The notes under the pieces: generated by a model
The model's database searches: none
Seen by the model: the letters and a program-made list of their open reading frames with translations, nothing else
What the model was told of the DNA's origin: nothing
Origin: Tetragonia tetragonoides
Lineage: Eukaryota; Streptophyta; Magnoliopsida; Caryophyllales; Aizoaceae
DNA: 64,000 bases
Reading direction: 5' to 3'
NCBI GenBank assembly: GCA_038025085.1
Contig: CM076143.1
Coordinates: forward strand, 16,229,501-16,293,500
Program-made: the position numbers and the translations under genes
In this document: positions 1 to 11,300 of the stretch, one piece after another
Layout: each line of letters starts with the position of its first letter
Numbering within the stretch: the first letter of the stretch is position 1

Positions 1-560
1 GTTTTATATTCTGCAGAATATTTCTCTATGTTTCTTCTGATATTAAATAACATTAAGAGTACAAACAATTTATAATCTTTCTAAACCTAAAAAAACAATG
101 GTATATAATAAATCACATTTCAACCATCAAACATTTACTGGTTCTCACAATGTTACTAAAATTGTAGTAACTAATTATAAAAATCTAAATATCAAGTTTG
201 ATTTTCAACAACTCTTGCGTACTAGCAAGCTCAAGGTTCCAATTGACTTTGTTCTTTCTCAAAAAAATAAACAAATCACAATCGTAATGAAACATCTATG
301 CCTTTTTCATAGGCGCTTTCACAATACTCATGCTCTAAAATAGCAAGTAAATAACACAATTTCTGGCAAAAAAATTTCATCTCATGAATCAAATAATCAG
401 GTATTTATTCAAAAACGAGTGCTTGCCATACCAAGCCTCAAATAGCATTAAGTAAAGCAAAAATTTAACATTCTAATCAAAATGTCAAAAATAATTGGCT
501 CGTAGGCCCAAATAAAGTCTCAAATAGTTTATTCCAAATAAAACTAATCAAAACTAAGAA

Positions 561-1118
561 TCACGCTTTCTTCGCGATCTTGCGCTTCTTCGCGCGCTTC
601 GTTTGGAGTGTCTCTTGGTATATTTCCTCGAGACTCTGATCAAGCTCATTGAACAGCTTCGTTTCAAGCTCCTTGGCCTTGTCGACCACTTTTTCCTTGT
701 CCTCCTTCGCAGGACTTGGTGGGAATTTGAACTTACGTTGAAACTTGACCAATGCAAGCTCATTCATCTCGTCGATCTTGTCGATGATGCTAGGATGCTT
801 CGTGAAATAATCCTTCGGCGAAAGCATAGCGCGACTAAAGATAGAGTCGAAGCTCTCCTTGAACGGCTTTCCCGCGTCGTAGGATTGCTCCCACTCGTCA
901 TGAAACTTGTCTCTGAAAGCCTCTTAAATCTGGTTATGTCCAAAAGCCTTGTACATAACATACGTCTTCATGCATTGTGACGTCAAGGTAGACTTGTTTC
1001 CATGGTAGTCGTTATACTCCTTGAAGGTCGCACGTGCCTCGAACTCGAAGTCGTGCAGACTCTTGTCCCCCTTCCATTGCAAAGTTCGCGGATCTCTGGG
1101 TGAACAACTCATCTGCAA
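561..1118 (-). pseudogene. Retrotransposon internal ORF of unknown function, one in-frame stop
   Basis: One frame runs from an ATG at 1118 to a stop at 561, interrupted once by TAA at about 924-926 (after ...AFGHNQI). Ignoring that stop it would be about 185 residues. The first part is acidic and aromatic (SLHDFEFEARATFKEYNDYH). The middle reads FRDKFHDEWEQSYDAGKPF. The C-terminal third is charged and probably helical and ends in a Lys/Arg-rich tail (KRAKKRKIAKKA). It begins about 200 bp after the LTR, where gag normally starts, but I see no CCHC zinc knuckle and no gag-like motif. It could be a diverged gag, an extra ORF as in some large plant Ty3 elements, or a captured host fragment. Function not recognised. 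Confidence 0.5.
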
Positions 1119-1310
1119 ACGGGAAACAACACGTTAGTACTTCACTCGAGTACTTCAAAAATACCAAAACAAGTAAAAGAAACAATTAAACTCATTTCGG
1201 CTTACAAATCTTTTATTCACATAACTTAAGTCTATTTAAGTTTTCAACCTAAGAATATGTCTTAATGACATACTTTACAATCAAAACTTATATTCGGGAC
1301 AGTAACTCAC

Positions 1311-1322
1311 GCTCTGATACCA
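1311..1322 (-). other. Primer-binding site, initiator tRNA-Met
   Basis: On the minus strand, three bases (AGT) after the LTR end, the sequence is TGGTATCAGAGC. This is the standard plant LTR-retrotransposon PBS complementary to the 3' end of initiator tRNA-Met. It fixes the element's orientation (transcribed right to left) and the inner LTR border. Confidence 0.9.
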
Positions 1323-1325
1323 ACT

Positions 1326-4089
1326 TGTAACACCCCGAATTTCCGTCTAATTTAAAACCATTTAAAATCACGAGCTGCAGCGGAGCGCTACCGCCGTATT
1401 TAATGTTCAAATTAAATACAAGGCAAGAAAGAAACCAAATATTTATATCCCAAACATACTTACTAGATAATTAAATAATAACTATCTTTTCCAACTAAAT
1501 TTAAAACAATTAATCCAAATGAAATAGAAATAATAAACTATTAATTCTCATGTAAGAGAATTAATCTCATTACAAATATAAAATCTCAATAAATAAAGAA
1601 GTTCCAAACTAAACAATAAAATAAATGTTCTTAGAAGATTTACAATCTTCTTTTGTCGTCTCTCCTAGCTCACACCTCGAGCTACAAATCCTGTCAATCT
1701 ACTCTTTCATATAGACGAATTCCATATAGGTTCATCATAGGTCTACCATTAAAGAGAAATGGACAACAAACACAAGTAAAAAGAAAAACAACCAATCAGC
1801 TACGTTGAGTAATTCATAACCACATAGTCCATTTAAATCTCCAAGTTAAGCCAACATGCTTAATCAAATAAAATAATAATCATACTTAAGAAATAAAGAC
1901 AACATGCTTTAGAATTAAAGACACGCATAAACACCAAATAATAAATCTCATTATTTATTATTATCCATTAGCCATGTTCATTAGAGAGAAGAGAATCGCA
2001 TGAATTGTCAAACCAACCGCAGTCGATTCAATAGGATCTTAGTCCCGTGCACATTGGCAAAAGAGGGATCAACCGTCCAGGAGTATAGATGACTCCCGAA
2101 GTACTTCAAATGTTCCTTAGTATGCATACCCTCCTTCGACCCTAAAGTCTATAGGAAGAACTGTTTCAGAGAACCACTCGCCCAATTACTCATGTATTAT
2201 GGCTACAAGATTTCCAATACGTTGAGGCCATAACCAATGAAACCACTCAACGTAACAAGTGACAAATTCCTATTCGCATCCTTGGTGGATCCATTACCAA
2301 AGAAGTTTTAACTCTCAATTCATTTCAATATGGTGATCACATAACAAGTAATACACATAATCTTGGCACTCAAGTAACACAATATGGTTACATTTCCCAA
2401 TGGCATTTTATATGAATGGCATCTAGGCCTCAATTCAAAATCACCTAGTTCAATACCTTTACATAGGTTACAATAGTCAAAGTTCAACTCAACTTATTGA
2501 AGTAACATGCTTACTAGCATGAATCCACATGCTTACCAACATGATACAAAAATAGCAATACAATCTATATCCCAATTGAACAATTATTAACATAATTTCC
2601 GTTCAACAACCATAATAAATCATGCATCTCCTCACATGAATACTAACCAGTAGACATTGCTACACAAAGTGAATTTTCAACATAATACATGCATTCACTA
2701 ACATATAATTCTATACGAATTATCACAAGGAAATAAATAACAATTATCCCTTCCACAAACCAAGCCCGAATAAATATTCCAATTCGATACTTAGACAATG
2801 AACATTCATAATTCATCTAGACATGAATTACCTTTGAAAATAAGGCAATCACGACAATCAAACAACATAAGCTCATTACGTTCACGTGCGGCCAACGGGC
2901 CCTAACGAATCCACAATACACCAATAGTCAAAACCTTGACTTCTAAACCACTTTATTAAACTTTAAAGATGAGTTAGTACCCTTAATCTAATTAATTAAG
3001 TTGCTGGAATTTTAGTTACTCATGCATGCTCAAAGTTTCCAAAAATCAATTTGCACAACTAAATTAGGAGACTTTCCAAAACCTTAAAAACAAGTCAACA
3101 AGTCAACACAAACCACCACCGCACCACCGCTGACCACTGCCAACGGTGGTCGGTGGCGTCGAGCAGCCGCTGCTGGCCGCACGGCCAGCAGCCCGACGCT
3201 GCCGGCTGCAGTACACGGCCCTGTCGTGTTGCACCACCCGAAACCTTTTTTTTTTTCGTTAATCAAACTTAACAAATCCAAATCTAATTAAATCTACACA
3301 ATTAATAAATTTTCAGATTTAATTAAATCACAAAATCCAAACTTTTGAACTCAAATTTTGATTCAATTCAATAAAACAACAAACCCAACCATAATCATGA
3401 TCCTATCATGCAAAAACAATAGAATGTAGCTACCCTAGGCAAAATATAAATTAGGGTTTACTCATACAAAACTAGGGTTCATTAAAACTCATACTTGAAT
3501 CAAATTAAAGCTTTTAATAATCAAAAACAAGTGTAGAACACGTACTTGGAAATCAAAAGGATTAAAATTGAGCAATAGGATGAATTGTGAAAGAGTGTTG
3601 AAATTCTCTTTCTTTTCTCCTTGAGTTCGGCCGTGTGAGAGTGAGAGAGAGTAACGTGTGTTTTTTTTTTTTTTTAATTTGGTAAAGAGTTAGTTAAATT
3701 TGAAAGCTGAGTGTATTTAGGAATCCAAACACACACATTCCTTATCTCAACTTATTCTTTCCTAAAACCTCTCCTAAAATCACTCCACTAACCAAAAATT
3801 TAGGAAATAAATTTTAAAACAAAATTCAGCATTTCTTCACCCAATTTTCGGCTAGGGTGGCCGAAAATAAGGCCCAATAAAGCCTTATAATTTTCGGCCA
3901 CTTCCGAAAATTGTGGAGCCTACTTATTTTTATTTGTTTTGGCCCAATTACATTTTAATTAAGTCGAAAACCAAAACCCAATATTAATTAGGCACTTTAA
4001 ACATTTATGAGCCCAATTAATTATTTAAATTACAATTTCGGATTTAAGTAATTATTATTCTAAAATGAATAATAATACAGGGTATTACA
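1326..4089 (-). mobile_element. 5' LTR of an LTR retrotransposon (about 2.76 kb)
   Basis: The segment starts TGTAACACCCC at 1326 and ends GGGTATTACA at 4089, giving the TG...CA ends and short terminal inverted repeats of an LTR. Adjacent sequence on the 1325 side is a tRNA-Met PBS, so this is the 5' LTR of an element on the minus strand. At 2.76 kb it is long for a plant LTR. It is AT-rich except for a GC-rich island at about 3110-3240. No real ORF. The 5 bp outside (4090-4094, gacat) would be one copy of the target duplication; the partner lies outside the window. Confidence 0.85.
3169..3192. other. GC-rich perfect hairpin inside the LTR
   Basis: GCTGCTGGCCG (3169-3179) and CGGCCAGCAGC (3182-3192) form an 11-bp perfect inverted repeat with a 2-base loop, inside the only GC-rich island of the LTR. 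It could fold in RNA or DNA; function unknown. Confidence 0.6.
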
Positions 4090-5328
4090 GACATACTCAG
4101 TTCTTCATCTGTGATAGGACGTGAGGATGAAGATTAGAGGGTCATCATCTGCCAGCGATGTGCCCAAAACAAAGTGGACAATCCATTGCCAGGTTCATAC
4201 GAGCTCCCTGCAACAGAATATCCTTGCTCCATTGCCCGATATTGTTGTGTTGGGTTGAGAAATGGAATTCACTAATGTTAAATGTGCATTTAACTTCCTT
4301 AAATTTGAGTATTGTTTCAAATAGTCATGGGTTTTTACTCACCCAAATCCTCAAGTATTTGGATATCCAAACATTAGATTTGGCCCAAATTCAATATTTC
4401 AAATGAAACCCAAGTATCCAAATATGCCATTACCTTATTTTATTCAAAATTGTATCTATTTTATTAATTACTTACCGATGAGATAGTTGCACATATCAAA
4501 CTCAGACGTCATATCTCTTCAAAAAAAAATAAAAAAACTCTGACGTCATATCGAATATTACTTTCCAAATACACCAAATTTCCATTTACCCCCACAACTT
4601 TCTAAATTAGATTCAAATTCATAATTTTAATTTTTCGCACTCAACTCAGATTGTTAATCGAGTTAGATGTGGATCATATCAGATTACATGAAATTCATGT
4701 CACATTTCCATCCCTTATTTTAAAGCAAATCAAAATCCAAATGAATTACCATAAATAATCCTTTTTCAAATAAGAGTAAGCCAAAGAGACAATCAAAGTA
4801 TTGATGTGTTATGAATGAAAGGACAAATCCTTTTAACACTTCTTTTATAAATTCCAATTCCAATTCCAATTCCAATTCCAATTCCAAACTAGAAGCGGGC
4901 TTCCTTGCCGGCGAGACAATCCCCCAACCCAGAAAAACAACCAGCCAAGAACCAACCCCATCATCGGATCACTCACCATCCTCTCTGTCTCTCTGTCTCT
5001 CTCCTCCTAATTATAACCCCAACGTTCGACCCAAACATTAAATCACTTTAATTTACTGTTTACTCGCTCTTCTCTCTCTTAATCGCCCTCGCCATTGTTG
5101 AATTTTACTCACCCTTTCTCTCTCTCTCTATCTCCTTTGCTAGACTGCCTTCTAGCACAGATACAATCGCAAAAATTCTCACTCTTGTTTGTGTAATGGG
5201 AATTGATTGATTGTTAAATTAATTCAACTGGGTGGCTGGTCAAAAATTGAAATTCTCAATCTTTGGAGTACTGTGACCCATCAATGGATGATCGGTGAGA
5301 ATGATAAATTCAAACCTTTGATCGTTTA
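4090..5328 (+). promoter_or_regulatory. Upstream and 5' leader region of the TT9 gene
   Basis: The region lies between the LTR and the TT9 start codon. It holds a palindromic bZIP-type motif TGACGTCA (4541-4548) near a related GACGTCATATC at about 4506, a TATA-like TTTATAAAT (about 4843-4851), and pyrimidine-rich CTCTCTGTCTCTC tracts at about 4980-5000 and 5075-5130, typical of plant core promoters and leaders. Short upstream ORFs sit at 5196-5210, 5284-5298 and 5288-5329. The last one stops in TAA overlapping the first base of the main ATG. Transcription start is inferred, not shown. Confidence 0.45.
4850..4887. repeat. Hexanucleotide microsatellite (AATTCC)n
   Basis: About six uninterrupted AATTCC units, directly after the TATA-like sequence in front of TT9. 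Confidence 0.9.
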
Positions 5329-8300
5329 ATGATGTGGTTTCCCTTCTGGAGATCCAGAAATCGATTCTCCTTGGAGGAACTCAGGTTCTCCCCTTATTTC
5401 CTCATTTGGGTTTTTCTTGTTTTTGCAATTTGGGTTATTTACTTATATTTGTTTGTTATTGTGATTTGATTTTTAAGTATGGGGAATTCTGTTTGTTGAA
5501 TCAATTTGTAGCTAATAATATTTTTGGTTTATACTTTCCGTTTTGGGGTTTTTTAATTATTGGGTTATTAGTGCTTTAGGTGGGCAAAAGATATGGAGAA
5601 GATGAGAAACTGTAATGTTATGTTTAGGATTATTGGGTTTGTTTTTAGCTTAATTTTTCTCTTCATCAAATTTGATATCTTTAGCTATCTCATAGTGAGC
5701 TGCCCAAATGCTAGCAGTAAAGTTTGGGCCTTTAAAGTGTCTAAAGGGAACTGGGGAGTAGAAATTAGGGAACTGGGGAGCAGAAATTAAGGACTTGAGT
5801 GAACAATGTAGAGACTATTTTTATTTGCTGTTCTGCTGCTCTTTTTGATGTTTTTGGGTGTGGAGGATTTATATTGCTATGGTGGCATTGTCTGTGAGAA
5901 ATGACTAGTATTGTATCCAATTTTGACTTTGCTATCTGGAGTGTTTGTGTGTGGGTTGATGTGGGTTGTACCTGAAACTAGTTACTAGGTTTGAAAGGTA
6001 TCATTACCGACCTGCTAGCATCCCTTTAAACCAAAAGCCGGAAAGTTGCATTGCTTTGTTGTGGGGGCTTTTATAGGTGATGGTGGGGGGGGGGGGGGGG
6101 AGGAGAGAACCATACTTTGTAGAAAGAATAACTTGTGATCCTACAGTTCTGAGCCTTTCTGATTTAGTGTCATTACCTATATCCAGGTTCTTGGGAGGTT
6201 AGGGAATAAGTACGTTTAAAAAACTTAGTTGAGTATGTGTATATTTATGTCTATATGGAAGTTGAACTGAGAGCTTTTGGTGGGTAACGGAGTGGCGTGC
6301 CCCGCACTTGTCCCTGAAAAGACCTGGGTTCAAGGCTCATATCCCTCTTAGAGGGAGCCTTCCTAGCTATTTGATGAATGAAATAATTGATGGAGTATTG
6401 TTTCCTCTTGATGTAGATATCTGACAGATCAGCTGCAAAAGGTTCAAATAGTCAATGAAGTTAACAAGGTCAGTGACTTGTGTATTCTGTTCCCTTGGTC
6501 ACGATAAATATTTTGTTGGTACTTATGAGGATTGTTTCTGTTGGTATGTAGGATTTTGTTATTGAGGCATTAAGATCAATTGCAGAGTTGGTGACATATG
6601 GTGACCAGCATGACTCGACCTATTTCGAGTAAGACAGTCGTTTCTTGTTACCTCCCCCCCTCTCTTTCTGGACGAAGCACCTCATTTCGTGCATTTATTT
6701 TCTTTTCACTTTTGGGAAGGAAATGCAGGACGCAGCAAGTATTAAATTATTAGCGATATTCAAAGAACCCAATATAAGATACCCAGGGAAACTTTTTTCT
6801 CCTATTTCAAGCCTTTGTTGCCAACCTTTGAGCAAATTTTTCTCTTGTTTCATTGAATTGCAAAACCTTTCTATTTCACTGGCAATATATAAATGCCCGA
6901 TCAAACTCCAACACTGAAATTACAACTTACATATATGAAATCCCCTCCAAACTTATCTCAAAGATGAAAAGCCGAAAACAGCTGGGTATACATCACAAAG
7001 ATCAAAGTAAAAACAGAAGAACAATACACCTGAGGAAACATGGGGCTTTCCATATCCAAAAGGTGATTAATGTGCAAACTAGCACTCCAAATTTTCAGCA
7101 TCTCCAAACAATATATTCCAATGAGCAAGTTGTTGGCCTTCGACTTGCGATCTTTGTAAGACACGATAGTTATATCCATCGGATCATCTACGGAAGCAAT
7201 CTAGGGTCCACAAATACTGCTTTTGCATCCATAATGCCCATTTTCTATGTTCCATGTATTGAATGGCATCCTGAGCATGGGCTGCCAATCCTGATCACTG
7301 AGTTCACTTATGTCCAATTTAATTTTGGCAATTTATACCCATGAGATCATCTAAGGAAGCAATCTAGGGTCCACGGAGACTGCTTTCCATCCATAATTCT
7401 CATTTTTTATGCTCCTAACTCCTGAGCATTGACTCCCAACCCTGATCACTGAGTTAACTTATGTCCATTTTAAATTTGGCAAGTGCCCCTTGTGATGCCA
7501 CCAATGCTGCTTTAAACGACAAGCCTTTCACGTTAGTTGCCAAATTCTTCAAGTATCCTTCGTCAGTTTGGGGTTGTTGCTAACAATCTCCATGAACTCT
7601 ATAGAATTGGCTTAGAAAACTATGATTTCTTGCTCTACCAGTCTTGAATTTATTGAAGTCCTATTATCTACCTTTGCTTGACAGTTTTGTTTTCTTTTTT
7701 CCGTTGGAATTATGATTCAAGTCGCTTGTGTCTTGGACCTCTAAGCTTCTTCCAATCCCTAAGAACATACAATAGTGCGTCTTCCCTATGATCCTGACCT
7801 CCTATTGTTGGCACTTGGTAGTGCCTGACAATGTTGCAAAGATTGCGAGTCACCCATCGACCTGTGGCACAGCATTCCCTGATGTTCTATTGAGCTCATC
7901 CATAATGACTGGTACAGGAACAAACTAAAAGTTGACCCCTTGCATTCATGCGAGATTTATCCCAATTTTGACAGGAGGGCTTCGTGTCCCTCTCAGACAG
8001 GAGCCTCTTTATCTCCAGACACCTCCACAAGACCTCTCCAGGCACTTTTCCACAGGCTTTTTCTAAGAAGGTGAACACCTTGTGCATTTGATCTTCCAGG
8101 CATAAGCAAAAATTGGTTCTCTGATAAGACCACGCCCGTCTTCTTAATATCTTAGTGTGATTGAGTAGCATACTTCCACGTCCCATATATTTTTTGCAGC
8201 TTTGGATGCCTTGTGCTTGAGGTGGTCATGATTAGGCAATAAATTTGAGGTGGTTCTCTGTAGCCTCAGATTCAAAAGCCTACCTCAGTGGAATGACCTG

Positions 8301-11300
8301 ATGAGTAGACTGTGCAAAAACCATATATTAATGCATGTTTCTTATATATTTTACATTTTCTGTATACTCTGCAGTTTTTTTATGGAGAAGCAGGTATTGG
8401 GGGAGTTTGTACGTATTCTGAAGATCAGTAGAACTATCACTGTTTCCCTGCAGTTACTTCAGACAATGAGCATCATGATTCAAAACTTAAAAGATGAGCA
8501 TGCAATATGTAAGTCGTCTCAAATGCAAGGAAATTAGCTCTATCTTGACGTGCCGTTTTAGTTTGTTTTGTATATTGACCATAGCTCCTTGTGGGTTTGC
8601 AGACTATCTCTTCAGTAATGAGTATATTAACTATCTCATAAGTTACTCATTTGACTTCCGAAATGAAGAGCTCTTATCATATTACATATCTTTTTTAAGG
8701 TAAATTTTCATCTAATAATGTATGTAATATATGTTTGTACTACTTTCATGTTCTATTTCTGTTTACGATATTTGCAACAAGCACTGATCAGTTACGTTTG
8801 TCTTTGGCTTGTGAAGAGCAATAAGTGGAAATTTGAACAAAAGCACTATATCGCTGATTGTGAAGACCCAGAATGTAAGTTCAGTCTTTTATCACATTCG
8901 TTGGCATTTCATTATTAATTAGAGTCATTTATGGATGATTCGTTTGCTTTCATAGTTTCACTAAAGTAAAACTGTGTGTGAAGAACATTAGTAATTGACC
9001 CTTGCTCTCTATTTTGTGCTGTTAAAGGTAGCTAGCCATATAAGCAGTCTGTGGAGTTCTTGGTCAAAGGTGTTGGTTGCAGGGCCTTTGACCTGCATGT
9101 GGTGATACATACAAAGATTAGGGGAAAAGCACCCTCTAGGTTTTGGATTTGAACTCTCTTTTTTTTCACTCTTAAGTCTCTCAGGGCCAACACCAGTTTA
9201 ATATGTTGTCTTTTCTGCATAATTTGGATCCTTCTTAGTTGTGAACTATGAAGCATGGAAACGTGATCCAGCTAATGTTTCCCATGTCAGAAACGGAAAC
9301 ACTGCAGACACGCACGTGAAACATACGGAACCATGTCAGCCCAGGCAGAAACGTGTCCCGTAGGTGGAAACACCAGTAGTGTTTTGGAAACGTGGGATAA
9401 GCGTTTCCTGAACGAGAAAAACGAAAAAAGAAAAGAAAAAAAAATGATTTTTCATTCTTCAAAGCAGCATCTCTCCTCCTCCCCTCTTGATTCTCCGGCA
9501 AACCCCACTGGAACACTGGCAGGTTCTGTTGAGCTCCCGGGTGTGTCATCGGAGATCTGAGTGATGACTACGATTGTGGTAGTGGAGAAGGTGATGTGGC
9601 GAGCTCCTCTGTCTGGTGGTGGATCGGTGGTGAGAGAGAGAGGAGAGGAGAAGAAGTGAAGCGTTGGTAGGTACAAAGCAGAAATTGAAGAAGGGGCATG
9701 GGGTTCTATGAAGAAAGAGAAGGGGGATGGGTGCTACAATAAAACCTAAAATAAAAGGTAGTAGCATACAGCTGTAAAAACTGGCTGGGTAGTGGGTATA
9801 CAATAGACATGCTTTACATAAGTTCTGCAATTTTTAATTATAATTTTATTTATTTCTTAAATTGTAATTCCTTTTTTCTTCTTACTTTGTTTTTATTTTT
9901 TATTTTTTCTGTGGCGTTTCCGCTTTTCCTACATTTTTGAGAATTTTTCGTTTTCGTGCACCCTTGGTTGTGAAAGACTTATGGGAAGATTTGAGAGATT
10001 AGGGGCTTCAAGGACGTGTGAACCCCCTTTATAAGCCATCATTGTATTAGTTATTGACAAGGATCTTTTGCATGATTGTTGTCCTTAATTTCTATCAGGC
10101 CCTTATAAATTTTCCTATTGGATGCTTCATAGAAGATTTTCTCCTAAGAATGTCAAAGTTGCTAGGCAAGGCGTGTGGGACTAGGGTGGAGTAAGGAGAT
10201 GAAGTTGCTGTGGAAGTGAGCTATCTTTGCGGCACTTTGGTGCATCTGGCTAGAGAGGAATGCTAGGGTATTTTCTGGTATTTCAATGTCTGTTGACGTG
10301 TTATGGGATAGGGTAGTATACTTAGCCAGTATACTTAGCCTCCTTGTGGGTTAAAGCTGCCGGGTGTTTCCGTAGCTATCCTGTTACATAGGCTATGCTT
10401 TGTTGGGCTGAATTGTAAATAGATTCCGCTCGAGGACTCTTGTCCTCTTAGGAAATATTCTGTCTTTGTTACTATTAATAATACTTTTGTCTTATCTAAA
10501 AAAGAATGTGAAAGTTGCTTGTCTTCTATGTTGGATTTAGAGAATTGAGGATTGCATGACCTACTTTCAAGGCTGCTTGTTTATAAAGATTTTGTGCTGC
10601 CTATTATGAATTTCTTTTCTTGATTATCTGGTTTGTCCACAATATAGGATGAGGTGGTATCATTCCCATTATATGATGAAGCACTCCGATTTGCTTTCCA
10701 TGAAGAAAGTATGATACGCATTGCTGTACGTGCCTTGACTCTTAATGTTTACCATGGTCAGTTTTTTTCCACTTCGGTAATCTATTAAATTTATGTTCCA
10801 TATGATCCCTTGCTTTTTTGGTGTATATGCACAGATTCCTTATCTAAGTGTTTTTTCTTGTTCTTTTTATTTTCCCAACTCTGTTTAGTTGGTGATGAGA
10901 GTGTAAATAGATATGTGACCAGTGGTCAACTTGCCAATTATTTCTCTGATCTGGTTGCCTTTTTCAAGAAGCGGTGCCTTGTTTTAAATGACTTGGTCCT
11001 GCAAGCTTCAATGTAAGTTATTGGATCCTCATTCTGCTGCCTGAACATAAATATTTCATGAAGTTCCTCAACTTACTCGGGATATTTCACTTCTTACTTT
11101 GAGGCAGGGAACCTAATCAAGAATTGTCGTCTAGTATCAGTGCCACAGTGGAGGAAATCGAGGACTATCTATACTATTTCAGTGATGTTATTTCAGCAGG
11201 GATTCCAGATGTTGACAGGTTGATGACAAACAACTTGTTGCAGTTTTTGATATTGCCATTGTTGCTTCCTTCACTGACGATTGAGGCTGTAAGTGTGCGA

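Larger units (their letters stand above)
1..1325 (-). mobile_element. Internal region of an LTR retrotransposon (cut by window edge)
   Basis: This lies directly inside the LTR at 1326-4089 and reads right to left. It starts with a primer-binding site (1311-1322), then a short leader, then a broken ORF (561-1118). From 560 down to 1 I see no protease, reverse transcriptase, RNase H or integrase and no long ORF on the minus strand. That suggests a non-autonomous element or one whose coding part lies outside the window. The second LTR is not in the window. Confidence 0.75.

Noticed and set aside
3084..3281. 65-codon Ala/Arg-rich ORF in the LTR
   Set aside because: It only reflects the GC-rich hairpin island; an LTR is not expected to code here.
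6285..6337. Functional tRNA gene
   Set aside because: A- and B-box-like words exist, but the acceptor stem and cloverleaf do not form.
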